Positions 1 through 5,368 of a stretch of 5,368 bases of DNA are shown one piece after another; the first letter of the stretch is position 1; every line of letters begins with the position of its first letter. A program made the position numbers and the translations under genes. Origin of the DNA: Ghiorsea sp. (GTDB lineage: Bacteria > Pseudomonadota > Zetaproteobacteria > Mariprofundales > Mariprofundaceae); assembly GCA_030950765.1 (NCBI GenBank), contig JAUZQX010000162.1:1-5368 (forward strand). The letters run 5' to 3'. The notes beneath the pieces are model-generated. The model did no database searches. It saw only the letters and a program-made list of their open reading frames with translations, and was not told the origin of the DNA.

Positions 1-726
1 CAACTTCTGACGACCACTGACCATCCAATAACGCTGGCGAATGGTGATGGCAGTTGATGTTTTGGTTTTAATTGTAATATGAACAGGTTTGTTCAAATAA
101 TTGTTGGTAATTTTACGAATTTGTGAAGGCATGGTCGCTGAGAATAAAGCGATTTGACGAGTATCTGGGGTTTGTTCCAATACCCATTCAACATCATCAA
201 TGAAACCCATACGTAACATTTCATCGGCTTCATCAAGAATCAATGTTTTGAGGTTATCCAACTTCAATGTTTTGCGACGCATATGATCCATCACACGCCC
301 TGGTGTACCGACCACAACATGCACACCACGTCTTAATTGTTTTAATTGCCCATCATAACTAGCGCCACCATAAATCGGCAATACGTGGAAACCTTTCATG
401 TGTGATGCATATTTTTGAAATGCTTCAGCAACCTGAATCGCTAATTCACGGGTTGGTGCTAACACCAATACTTGTGGGTTCTTTTGACTTAAATCAATTT
501 TTGATAATACAGGAAGTGCGAAGGCGGCAGTTTTACCTGTGCCTGTTTGCGCTTGACCAAGCACATCTCTACCATCGAGCACATGCGGGATAATTTCTGC
601 TTGAATCGGTGATGGTTTTTCATAACCCACCTTCTCCAGACCTTTAAGTATATCAGGGCTTAACGCCAAGTCATTAAATGTAATTTCTACTTCTTTTTCT
701 GGTGTAACTTCTGTTTTTTCTGTCAT
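1..726 (-). CDS. deaD: DEAD-box ATP-dependent RNA helicase, DeaD/CsdA type (N-terminal part; runs off left edge)
   Basis: This is the first 242 codons of a DEAD-box RNA helicase, an ATP-driven enzyme that unwinds short RNA duplexes in ribosome assembly, mRNA turnover and cold adaptation. The reading frame is open from the ATG at 726 to base 1. Seen in order: Q-motif region GYEKPSPIQ (residues 34-42), Walker A AQTGTGKT (59-66), motif Ia PTREL (91-95), GG (120-121), motif Ib TPGR (141-144), motif II DEAD (165-168) and motif III SAT (196-198). RecA-like domain 1 is therefore complete, and domain 2 plus any C-terminal RNA-binding extension lie outside the window. The sequence around these motifs fits the DeaD/CsdA branch better than RhlB, but the C-terminal part that would settle the subgroup is missing. 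A weak purine-rich ribosome site (AGGAA) lies about 12 bases before the ATG. It is 369 bases downstream of the metal-uptake operon on the same strand and looks like a separate unit. Confidence 0.95.
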   Translation of the reverse strand, partial: MTEKTEVTPEKEVEITFNDLALSPDILKGLEKVGYEKPSPIQAEIIPHVLDGRDVLGQAQTGTGKTAAFALPVLSKIDLSQKNPQVLVLAPTRELAIQVAEAFQKYASHMKGFHVLPIYGGASYDGQLKQLRRGVHVVVGTPGRVMDHMRRKTLKLDNLKTLILDEADEMLRMGFIDDVEWVLEQTPDTRQIALFSATMPSQIRKITNNYLNKPVHITIKTKTSTAITIRQRYWMVSGRQKL

Positions 727-742
727 TTTTCTTTTGTTTCCT

Positions 743-758
743 GACACTTCAATGTGTC
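743..758 (-). promoter_or_regulatory. Small hairpin in the helicase leader, next to the ribosome site
   Basis: On the minus strand GACAC and GTGTC can pair around a six-base loop. The 3' arm ends directly before the AGGAA ribosome site of the helicase gene. A five-pair stem is short and could be chance. DeaD/CsdA genes are often controlled through their leaders, so a regulatory role is possible but is inference. Confidence 0.25.
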
Positions 759-772
759 TTTTCTTATTATTA

Positions 773-800
773 TCTATAAGGAAACACAGACAACCCTCAA
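773..800 (-). promoter_or_regulatory. Possible sigma70-type promoter for the helicase gene
   Basis: On the minus strand TTGAGG (bases 800-795) and TATAGA (778-773) are separated by 16 bases, each matching four of six consensus positions. This would start transcription near base 766 and give a leader of roughly 40 bases containing the hairpin. In AT-rich DNA such matches arise easily, so this is tentative. Confidence 0.3.
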
Positions 801-1095
801 AACAACATAACAACAGGATAACGGGTATCCAATCGCTTAATTAAACTTGTTTTTCAAGGGACACATGCATTGAAGCAACTGTATCTCCACGTGTACGCCA
901 CATTTTCTATCCACTTTCGCGTGATAAATCGTGTGTTGACGTGAAGACCAGGATTAAGAATTTATATCACTATTTCACATGCGCACAACAGACTAATGCG
1001 CCGCAATATAGCTAAAATCAGAAAAAATGACAGTACATAATTATTAAAAGCCTTTAATTTTCAGTGTTTCAGCCATTTCCATTAAAACCTATTGA

Positions 1096-1824
1096 TTATT
1101 CTCGCTTGCCAAGGTTCCAAATAAATATCGGCAGACCACAAGCAAATAAAGCCAAGACAACACTTGAGGAGGGCGGAAGATCAAGGAACTCAGCCATCAT
1201 AACCCCCACCACTGCGCCAGAGACACCGACAAGAAGAGCTAGCCATACAGGGCCATTTTTCTCCCCCTGCCACGCAGCCAAAGCGGGAAGCAGCAACATA
1301 CCAAACACCAGTACAATACCAACAGCATGGATAGCGGGCACAACCGCCAGTGCCAATGCCGTATAAAACATAACACGTTGTATATAAGTATCATTCCCAG
1401 AAAATCGAAGCATTATAATTGCAAGAAAACCCAATGCCGCCAATACAGCGAGGTCAAAATAACTTGCCCCAAGCAGAGAGCCAAACATCAAGTCAGTCAT
1501 GTGCCCTTCAGCATGCGGCAACTGTGTTAGAATAACCATTCCCGCTGCGGCTGCTACCGCATACATAGCACCCATCACTGCCTCTTTGGGTAACTTGGAA
1601 GCATAAGGCAAGGCTGCAAAAGCAAGCACAGCCACGACTGTAATACCTGCCGCCCATAAGGGGCCAGATGTATCAGAAGCCAAGCCAATGGCATACCCTG
1701 TTGCCGCAAACTGCGCCAATGCCAAATCAACAAATACAATACGCCGCTCCAGCACTCGTCGCCCCAAAAAAGGCATGACAAGCGCCAAAATCAGACAAGC
1801 TATTAAACTGGTTAATAAAAACAT
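1096..1824 (-). CDS. ZnuB-like metal ABC transporter permease (ABC-3 family)
   Basis: This 242-residue, almost wholly hydrophobic inner-membrane protein is the channel subunit of a zinc/manganese-type ABC importer. Family features visible: an N-terminal segment followed by VFVDLALAQ (30-38), typical of ABC-3 permeases; a cytoplasmic stretch KEAVMGAMYAVAAAAG (80-95), where these proteins contact their ATPase; LPHAEGHMTDLMFGSLL (102-118); a helix GIVLVFGMLLLPALAA (169-184); and a C-terminal LDLPPSSSVVL (215-225). I estimate about seven membrane spans. The protein is slightly shorter than the usual 260-290 residues. The ATG lies 2 bases beyond the stop of the substrate-binding protein gene, and its ribosome site GGAGG lies in the last codons of that gene, so the two are probably translationally coupled. 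Zinc is the likeliest substrate, but metal choice cannot be read from the permease. No ATPase gene follows it. Confidence 0.9.
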   Translation of the reverse strand: MFLLTSLIACLILALVMPFLGRRVLERRIVFVDLALAQFAATGYAIGLASDTSGPLWAAGITVVAVLAFAALPYASKLPKEAVMGAMYAVAAAAGMVILTQLPHAEGHMTDLMFGSLLGASYFDLAVLAALGFLAIIMLRFSGNDTYIQRVMFYTALALAVVPAIHAVGIVLVFGMLLLPALAAWQGEKNGPVWLALLVGVSGAVVGVMMAEFLDLPPSSSVVLALFACGLPIFIWNLGKRE

Positions 1825-1826
1825 GT

Positions 1827-2723
1827 TTATTTCCCTCCAGCAGCAAGTTGGTCAAACATGTTTATATAACCATCAAAACCTTCTCCTTGAACCGCATCAG
1901 GCATTGAACGACATGACGCGAGAGCTAGTTCGCATAATTTTCTGACCATTGAGCCATCATGGTAAGGTTCAAGCCATACACTCTGCACATTATTTTGTTT
2001 CATCTTCGACACCAGTGCATCCAAATGCGATGTGGAAGGCTCTATGCCTGGCTTAGGTTCTACAAAATCAATCACATGCAGCTCAAAACGTTGGGTGAGG
2101 TATAAATATGAATTATGATAAGAAACCAATGGGCTAAACCTCTGAATAGATGTTTTCCATTGTGGTATACGCATCTTAATTTTCTCAGCAAAATTTGAAG
2201 CACGTTGGCGATAAATATCGGCATGTAGTGGGTCAAGCTGCGATAATCGTTCGGCAATAACCTCAGCTAGCCGCACCCCATTAACTGGATCCATCCACCA
2301 GTGCGGGTTTCCTTCGGGGTGAATGTCACCTAACTCCCTAGTAATTTTACCTTGAGGTTTACCAAGCACCTTATTGAGCACATTTCTTCCATCCAAATAA
2401 CCTTGGCTAGCTTGTCGAATATTATTATTGCGAGAAGCATCAACCAAGGGTGGAAGCCAGCCTATTTCTAGACCAAATCCCGCAGCAATCAATAAATCAG
2501 CATGGGCGAGATGACGAGCGAGAGTCGGTTTAGGCGGCACAAAATGTGGGTCTTGTCCAACATGTGCCAGCACCTTCACTTCAGCAAATTCCCCCGCTAC
2601 ACCCTGAGCTATTTGACCCAATGCAGGCAAGCTTGCAACAATGCGTAAATTTCCTGCCATTGCAGTTGTTTGCACCAGTATAAATGTGATGATTAATAAC
2701 AGTAATTTTTGTAAATACTTCAT
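1827..2723 (-). CDS. ZnuA-like periplasmic metal-binding protein of an ABC importer (cluster A-I)
   Basis: This 298-residue solute-binding protein captures a divalent metal in the periplasm and hands it to the permease encoded downstream. A signal peptide is clear: a lysine, a hydrophobic core (about 7-19), then AMA before the likely cleavage site after residue 23. The expected metal ligands are in place: H60 in DPHFVPPKP, H141 in NPHWWMDP, H203 in SYHNSYLYL, and an acidic residue, probably D276, near the C-terminus. Three histidines are the ZnuA pattern; manganese-type relatives usually have Glu at the third position, which favours zinc. The long His/Asp-rich loop of many ZnuA proteins is absent, since residues 120-140 contain only H135 before the second ligand. 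C264 and C271 could form a disulfide. The ATG is preceded by AAGGAG at a spacing of five, and the gene begins 9 bases after the stop of the outer-membrane gene. Confidence 0.92.
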   Translation of the reverse strand: MKYLQKLLLLIITFILVQTTAMAGNLRIVASLPALGQIAQGVAGEFAEVKVLAHVGQDPHFVPPKPTLARHLAHADLLIAAGFGLEIGWLPPLVDASRNNNIRQASQGYLDGRNVLNKVLGKPQGKITRELGDIHPEGNPHWWMDPVNGVRLAEVIAERLSQLDPLHADIYRQRASNFAEKIKMRIPQWKTSIQRFSPLVSYHNSYLYLTQRFELHVIDFVEPKPGIEPSTSHLDALVSKMKQNNVQSVWLEPYHDGSMVRKLCELALASCRSMPDAVQGEGFDGYINMFDQLAAGGK

Positions 2724-2732
2724 AAGTTCTCC

Positions 2733-3911
2733 TTAATAACTGTGGGGGCGATGTGGTCCAATCGCCACTACCCATCTAAAAAATACTTCATTGGCACTTT
2801 CTCCTAAGCCTATGCCTAGATTATTTGCTGTCTGTGCAAGTGCATTGCGGGTATGCTTATATTGCAGCGTAATGCTTTGAAACTCACTGAGCTTCCAGCC
2901 CACACCTGCACTGTAAGCATCTTCATGATGAACAACGCCAGTCATACTGCTATAGTCATAACGCGCAAAAGTGAGCCAATGACGATTCAAGTCGTATTCA
3001 CCAAGTAAATATGCTCCATCTGTAAAGGTTTGGTTAACACCATCATCTATACTATTGTGATTAAACTCTGCTTGTAGTGACCAACTATTATGGTCGAACT
3101 GACTGTTTTTAATAGCAAGGTGCACACCTGTAATATCACTTCGGCTACTGTCCGATATACCATTGCGAGCACTGATAAAGGTACTTCCTAACGCTAAGGT
3201 AGTGGCATCATCCATATCCCACATACCAGTCCAACTCGCCATGCCGCCAAAACGACGACTACCCGTCGGGTCAAATGCCACATCATTCGCACCTTGAAAG
3301 AAACCCAAAAGTAATGTGTGTGCTGAATCCCCAAGGTAGAGTGGGTGGTCGATAAACACACCTTCACCAATCAACTTTTCACTACCAAATAGATTAACCA
3401 AACCATTGGGTGTGTCAGTATAAACCAACGCATGTGGGTGTACTTCATTGGCTCGTCCAATCGGCATAAATTTACGCCCTGCTCGTAACCGATACCCCTC
3501 TGGCAGGTTAACCGTTAAGTAACCTTCCTCTACAGACATGCTTCCTCCAGCTGCGGTAGCAGTCACATCCAACCGAGTATGTGCATCAACTGCTGCACCA
3601 AACACAAATTCACTCTCAGACAGCGGTAAAAAGCTATCGGAATGTACGCCGTTCTCACCGCTCATCGATGCCCCTGCAAAGGTCCCAATGACCGATATGG
3701 ATGGGTTGCCCGTATTTTCTGCTGTTGTAGGCATTAATTGTTGCATGGATAATCCAGCAGCATCTGTTTGTTTACTTTCTATGACCTCAATACGTTGCAT
3801 GAGCAGCTTAACTTGTGTTTTCATTACATTTATTTCATTGCCATCTTCCGCAAAAGCGGGCACAGCTAAGAGTAGACATGGCAATAGCCACACCAGTTTC
3901 CGTGTTTTCAT
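2733..3911 (-). CDS. Outer-membrane beta-barrel (porin-like) protein of the metal-uptake operon
   Basis: This 392-residue exported protein probably forms an outer-membrane beta-barrel. A signal peptide runs from the basic start to AFA (residues 19-21). It is followed by a short heptad-like helical stretch (about 25-48), as in several trimeric or porin-like proteins, and then alternating polar and aromatic strands to the C-terminus, ending GPHRPHSY with a terminal aromatic residue as outer-membrane barrels often have. I see no TonB box or plug domain, so it looks like a passive channel rather than a TonB-dependent receptor. I start it at the ATG at 3911, because AAGGAG lies seven bases upstream. 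The TTG at 3917, which adds two codons, is only one base from that site and is unlikely. Its position directly before the binding-protein gene suggests that it admits the metal, or a metal complex, to the periplasm. That role is inferred from context, not from a motif. Confidence 0.8.
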   Translation of the reverse strand: MKTRKLVWLLPCLLLAVPAFAEDGNEINVMKTQVKLLMQRIEVIESKQTDAAGLSMQQLMPTTAENTGNPSISVIGTFAGASMSGENGVHSDSFLPLSESEFVFGAAVDAHTRLDVTATAAGGSMSVEEGYLTVNLPEGYRLRAGRKFMPIGRANEVHPHALVYTDTPNGLVNLFGSEKLIGEGVFIDHPLYLGDSAHTLLLGFFQGANDVAFDPTGSRRFGGMASWTGMWDMDDATTLALGSTFISARNGISDSSRSDITGVHLAIKNSQFDHNSWSLQAEFNHNSIDDGVNQTFTDGAYLLGEYDLNRHWLTFARYDYSSMTGVVHHEDAYSAGVGWKLSEFQSITLQYKHTRNALAQTANNLGIGLGESANEVFFRWVVAIGPHRPHSY

Positions 3912-3919
3912 CTTCAAAC

Positions 3920-3925
3920 TCCTTC
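3920..3925 (-). promoter_or_regulatory. Ribosome site that decides the start of the barrel gene
   Basis: AAGGAG on the minus strand stands seven bases before the ATG at 3911. It is only one base from the upstream in-frame TTG at 3917, so it supports the 392-residue product. Confidence 0.7.
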
Positions 3926-3974
3926 AAGTGTCACACAACCAAGTGTTATGGACATTCTTGTTCAATAATTTATT

Positions 3975-4289
3975 TTAGGTAGTGAAGTTAAAAGATGGAG
4001 GAGCGCGAATAGAAAACAATTGAACATCAGATGATATTCCATCTTCTACCTGCCAATTGTCTAAAGTTAGAAACTGCCATGTCATTGTAGGCAAAACGGC
4101 AGCTTGTTGAATGAAAAAACCACTTGCGATAGGCTTTTCTAAAGAGCATGTAACACACTGAGCAGATAGGCCTTCTTGATGTTGATGCAGGTCTATATTT
4201 GCCCACATAGCCCCAAATAAAGCCAAGGCAACTATGGCAAAGTGCAATCTAGAGTATCCTTGACTTAAAGCGTGTTTCACCCGCCGCAT
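3975..4289 (-). CDS. Small membrane-anchored HxH/CxxC protein, DUF2946-like
   Basis: This small protein has 104 residues from the ATG at 4289. It has a basic N-terminus, one hydrophobic segment (about 17-30: a signal or anchor), then LHQHQE (H35, H37), a C45-V-T-C48 pair, and a C-terminal S-I-R-A-P-P motif (93-98). This arrangement (hydrophobic start, His cluster, CxxC, RAPP near the end) resembles the DUF2946-type small proteins often found beside metal-transport genes. I base that on general shape rather than an alignment. The His and Cys residues would lie in the periplasm and could bind metal; no function is proven. It is 57-63 bases upstream of the barrel gene on the same strand and is probably the first gene of the operon. 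The frame stays open up to an ATG at 4424, but codons 1-27 of that version lie inside the inserted MITE, so I reject it. No strong ribosome site precedes the 4289 ATG; a GTG at 4280 is an alternative. Confidence 0.65.
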   Translation of the reverse strand: MRRVKHALSQGYSRLHFAIVALALFGAMWANIDLHQHQEGLSAQCVTCSLEKPIASGFFIQQAAVLPTMTWQFLTLDNWQVEDGISSDVQLFSIRAPPSFNFTT

Positions 4290-4293
4290 GTTT

Positions 4294-4317
4294 GCTTGTC
4301 TTGAATACAAGTCAAGC
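4294..4317. promoter_or_regulatory. 24-base imperfect palindrome before the small metal-operon gene (candidate operator)
   Basis: The half-site GCTTGNCTTGNA is repeated in inverted orientation with no spacer. Twenty of 24 positions are self-complementary, and the four exceptions are symmetric T/A positions. It ends four bases before the proposed ATG at 4289. Its length and symmetry fit the operator of a dimeric regulator, and a metal sensor such as a Fur/Zur or MerR family protein would suit the context. It does not match the Zur or Fur consensus sequences I know. It could instead form a hairpin in the mRNA that masks the start. Confidence 0.45.
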
Positions 4318-4339
4318 GTATCGCAACTTTCAGTACAAG

Positions 4340-4361
4340 TTAAGGAAGCTCTGAATAAGTC
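4340..4361 (+). repeat. Left terminal inverted repeat of the MITE with its TTAA flank
   Basis: Pairs with 4471-4492 in inverted orientation over 22 bases with a single mismatch at base 4356 (T against C). The outer four bases, TTAA, are the probable target duplication; because TTAA is its own complement, it extends the apparent inverted repeat. Confidence 0.85.
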
Positions 4362-4488
4362 TGGATGAAGCAGATTGTATTTCAGGGCATTCAAAATCCA
4401 GGCGTGTATTGCATGGAATACCAAGGCTATTGCTCAAACGCACAACGCAGAGTTTGGATGCACTGGACATGACTTGTTCAGAGCTTCC
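4344..4488. mobile_element. 145-bp MITE with IS5-group-like ends, flanked by TTAA
   Basis: The left end reads GGAAGCTCTGAATAAGTC. The right end, read on the other strand, is GGAAGCTCTGAACAAGTC, an 18-base inverted repeat with one mismatch. TTAA stands immediately outside both ends (4340-4343 and 4489-4492). IS5 itself, as I recall it, begins GGAAGGTGCGAACAAGTC and duplicates a four-base YTAR target, and TTAA fits that rule. The 109 bases between the repeats carry no transposase fragment I can recognise and no convincing gene. The element therefore looks like a non-autonomous miniature transposon moved by an IS5-family transposase encoded elsewhere. It separates the globin gene from the metal-uptake operon. 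Confidence 0.8.
4374..4401 (-). promoter_or_regulatory. Possible outward promoter inside the MITE, facing the metal operon
   Basis: On the minus strand TACAAT (bases 4379-4374) matches five of six positions of a -10 box, and CTGGAT (4401-4396) is a weak -35 at 16 bases spacing. Transcription would start near 4367 and leave the element towards the small gene at 4289. The match is modest and is inference only. Confidence 0.3.
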
Positions 4489-4492
4489 TTAA
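4471..4492 (-). repeat. Right terminal inverted repeat of the MITE with its TTAA flank
   Basis: The inverted copy of 4340-4361, with one mismatch. Near-identity of the two ends suggests a fairly recent or still mobilisable insertion. Confidence 0.85.
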
Positions 4493-4527
4493 ATATACCT
4501 GCGCTATATATTTTAATGACCAAACAA

Positions 4528-4950
4528 TTAGTCCGTATGCCCATGCGCCATTTGGCTGACTTCGTTAATTCGGTTTGCAGGAAATGCCAGTTGCTCCATC
4601 AAATAATCTTTGAGATCTTGCGGATAATCTGACTTATCCAAAGCAACTTGCATACAGCTCAGCCATGCTTTTGCATCCCCTGCTGTGACTTTAAGGTGCT
4701 GGTGTGCCATGGGTAAACTTAACCCACGGCCATACTTTTCAGGGTAAATACGAGGGCCGCCCATCCAACCTGAGAGAAAGTAAACCAGCTTATCTTTAGT
4801 GACGTCTAAATCTTTAGGGTGCATATCTCTAACATGCTTGGCTTCAGGCAATGTTTCCATGGCATCATAAAAGTCATCCACAAGCTTCACCAAACCATCA
4901 TAACCACCGACTGCTTTGTATGTTACATCTTCAAATCCGTAATTGCTCAT
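4528..4950 (-). CDS. Group II truncated haemoglobin
   Basis: This 140-residue, single-domain haem protein belongs to the 2-over-2 globins, cytoplasmic proteins that bind O2 and often take part in handling NO, peroxide or redox stress. Seen: an N-terminal Y-K-A-V-G-G-Y (11-17) before helix B, then LVDDFYDAM (23-31) with Y28 at the expected B10 position; LVYFLSGWMGGPRIY (55-69), the helix E region typical of the family; the proximal-histidine region LPMAHQHLKV (79-88), where H83 aligns best with the haem ligand; and AKAWLSCMQVAL (93-104), with W96 at the G8 position that marks group II. The length is usual for the family. The ATG is preceded by AAGG and AGG within about 14 bases. It is transcribed away from the P-type ATPase gene across a gap of only 73 bases (37 if that gene starts at 4988). 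Its role here is unknown. Confidence 0.93.
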   Translation of the reverse strand: MSNYGFEDVTYKAVGGYDGLVKLVDDFYDAMETLPEAKHVRDMHPKDLDVTKDKLVYFLSGWMGGPRIYPEKYGRGLSLPMAHQHLKVTAGDAKAWLSCMQVALDKSDYPQDLKDYLMEQLAFPANRINEVSQMAHGHTD

Positions 4951-4969
4951 AACCTGACCTTAAATCTGG

Positions 4970-4998
4970 AATATGGGCGCAACATACATGACAAGCAA
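4970..4998 (-). promoter_or_regulatory. Possible promoter of the globin gene
   Basis: On the minus strand TTGCTT (4998-4993) and CATATT (4975-4970) are 17 bases apart, matching three and four of six consensus positions. It would leave a leader of about a dozen bases. A five-base inverted repeat CATGA/TCATG (4987-5003) overlaps the -35 and could be an operator, but is short. Confidence 0.28.
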
Positions 4999-5023
4999 TC
5001 ATGCTGCGAGTACATTTTCGCAC

Positions 5024-5368
5024 ATGAAGAATCAAGAAATTCGATTATCCATTGAAGGCATGGGCTGCGCCTCGTGTGTAGGTAAGATTGAGAAAAAGCT
5101 GGCTGATGTGGATGGGATTGTGTCAGCCAATATCAATTTGGTGGACAGAACTGCGCGAATAGAAGCACGCCCTGACACCCTAGAAACCAATATCATTGAT
5201 GCCATTGAATCGGCAGGTTCATATCAAGCCAAGGTTCTTGTATCCAACGAAGATGAATCCAAAAAACATGAGGCAGAGCAAGCTCATCTCAGCTATCGCA
5301 TCAAACAAAGTGCGTTAGCGATACTCACAGGTTTTCCATTAATGGCGGCAAGTATGTTGGGTTTATTG
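5024..5368 (+). CDS. Heavy-metal P1B-type ATPase, probably Cu(I) exporter (N-terminal part; runs off right edge)
   Basis: These are the first 115 codons of a metal-translocating P-type ATPase, an inner-membrane pump that exports soft metals using ATP. An N-terminal heavy-metal-associated domain covers about residues 4-70, with its binding loop GMGCASC (C15 and C18) and the downstream beta-alpha-beta pattern ending in AIESAGSYQAKV. A charged linker rich in Glu, Lys and His (74-88) follows, then the first hydrophobic segment begins (SALAILTGFPLMAASMLGLL, 96-115). GMxCxxC is the usual copper-chaperone-like motif, so CopA-type copper export is the best guess. Zinc/cadmium pumps (ZntA-type) share the fold, and the deciding CPC/TM-helix residues lie beyond the window. 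I start at the ATG at 5024, where homology begins. An in-frame ATG at 4988 would add twelve residues (MTSNHAASTFSH), and neither has a strong ribosome site. Confidence 0.9.
   Translation, partial: MKNQEIRLSIEGMGCASCVGKIEKKLADVDGIVSANINLVDRTARIEARPDTLETNIIDAIESAGSYQAKVLVSNEDESKKHEAEQAHLSYRIKQSALAILTGFPLMAASMLGLL

Larger units (their letters stand above)
727..1095. other. Non-coding gap between metal permease and helicase
   Basis: No convincing gene is present in these 369 bases on either strand. The left end holds the helicase leader, with a possible promoter and a small hairpin listed separately. The right end is the 3' flank of the permease gene; the only inverted repeat near its stop is an AT-only stem at 1043-1058, which does not qualify as a strong terminator. 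The centre (about 800-1040) shows no tRNA, repeat array or recognisable RNA motif. Confidence 0.6.

Noticed and set aside
1043..1058. ATTAAA/TTTAAT stem as a terminator of the uptake operon.
   Set aside because: The stem is almost only A-T pairs, six long, and without a clear U tract; too weak to call.
1064..1945. Open frames on the plus strand opposite the permease gene (1064-1366, 1327-1530, 1688-1945).
   Set aside because: They are antisense to a well-supported permease gene, lack recognisable domains and ribosome sites, and have compositions expected of shadow frames.
3912..3917. TTG start for the barrel gene, adding two codons.
   Set aside because: The AAGGAG ribosome site is one base from the TTG but seven bases from the ATG at 3911.
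3925..3946. Direct repeat CAAGTGT at 3925-3931 and 3940-3946.
   Set aside because: Seven bases repeated once in a short leader is within chance and shows no symmetry or known motif.
3538..3978. A 146-codon plus-strand frame opposite the barrel gene.
   Set aside because: It is antisense to the signal peptide and first strands of the barrel gene and shows no family features.
4290..4424. A longer version of the small membrane protein starting at the ATG at 4424 (149 residues).
   Set aside because: Its first 27 codons lie in the MITE and the next 18 cross the candidate operator; the extension has no link to the hydrophobic start that follows residue 46.
4375..4632. An 85-codon plus-strand frame spanning the MITE and the end of the globin gene.
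   Set aside because: It crosses the element boundary and then runs antisense to the globin gene; there is no sign of a real product.
4955..4978. A CueR-like operator for the P-type ATPase (GACCTT ... GGAA).
   Set aside because: Only one half resembles the known copper-sensor site; the dyad is not completed and it overlaps the globin ribosome site.

Overview
The window reads as chromosomal DNA of a Gram-negative, probably proteobacterial organism. It encodes an outer-membrane beta-barrel with a signal peptide, a periplasmic metal-binding protein, and a DEAD-box helicase of the DeaD/CsdA type. Base composition is moderate, clearly below 50% G+C by eye. The genus cannot be fixed from the sequence. 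Metal handling is the common theme.

Layout, left to right. At 1-726 (minus strand) lies the N-terminal 242 codons of a DEAD-box RNA helicase, cut off by the left edge. At 727-1095 there is a 369-base non-coding gap holding the helicase leader and nothing else I can identify. From 3911 down to 1096 (minus strand) runs a tight three-gene unit: an outer-membrane beta-barrel, a ZnuA-like metal-binding protein and a ZnuB-like permease. The gaps are only 9 and 2 bases, each with a strong Shine-Dalgarno sequence. Just upstream on the same strand (4289-3975) is a small membrane protein with an HxH, a CxxC and a C-terminal RAPP motif, probably the first gene of the same operon. Together they look like a zinc (or related divalent metal) uptake module spanning both membranes, but no ABC ATPase gene is present in the window.

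Immediately upstream of the small gene are a 24-base imperfect palindrome (4294-4317) and a 145-bp non-coding element with near-perfect terminal inverted repeats and TTAA on both sides (4344-4488). Its ends resemble those of IS5-group insertion sequences, so I call it a MITE. It sits between the uptake operon and the next gene and may have supplied or replaced the operon's promoter.

At 4950-4528 (minus strand) is a complete group II truncated haemoglobin. Divergently from it, on the plus strand from 5024 (or 4988) and running off the right edge, is the start of a heavy-metal P1B-type ATPase with an N-terminal GMGCASC metal-binding domain, most likely a copper exporter. The uptake operon and the metal ATPase are thus separated only by the globin gene and the MITE.
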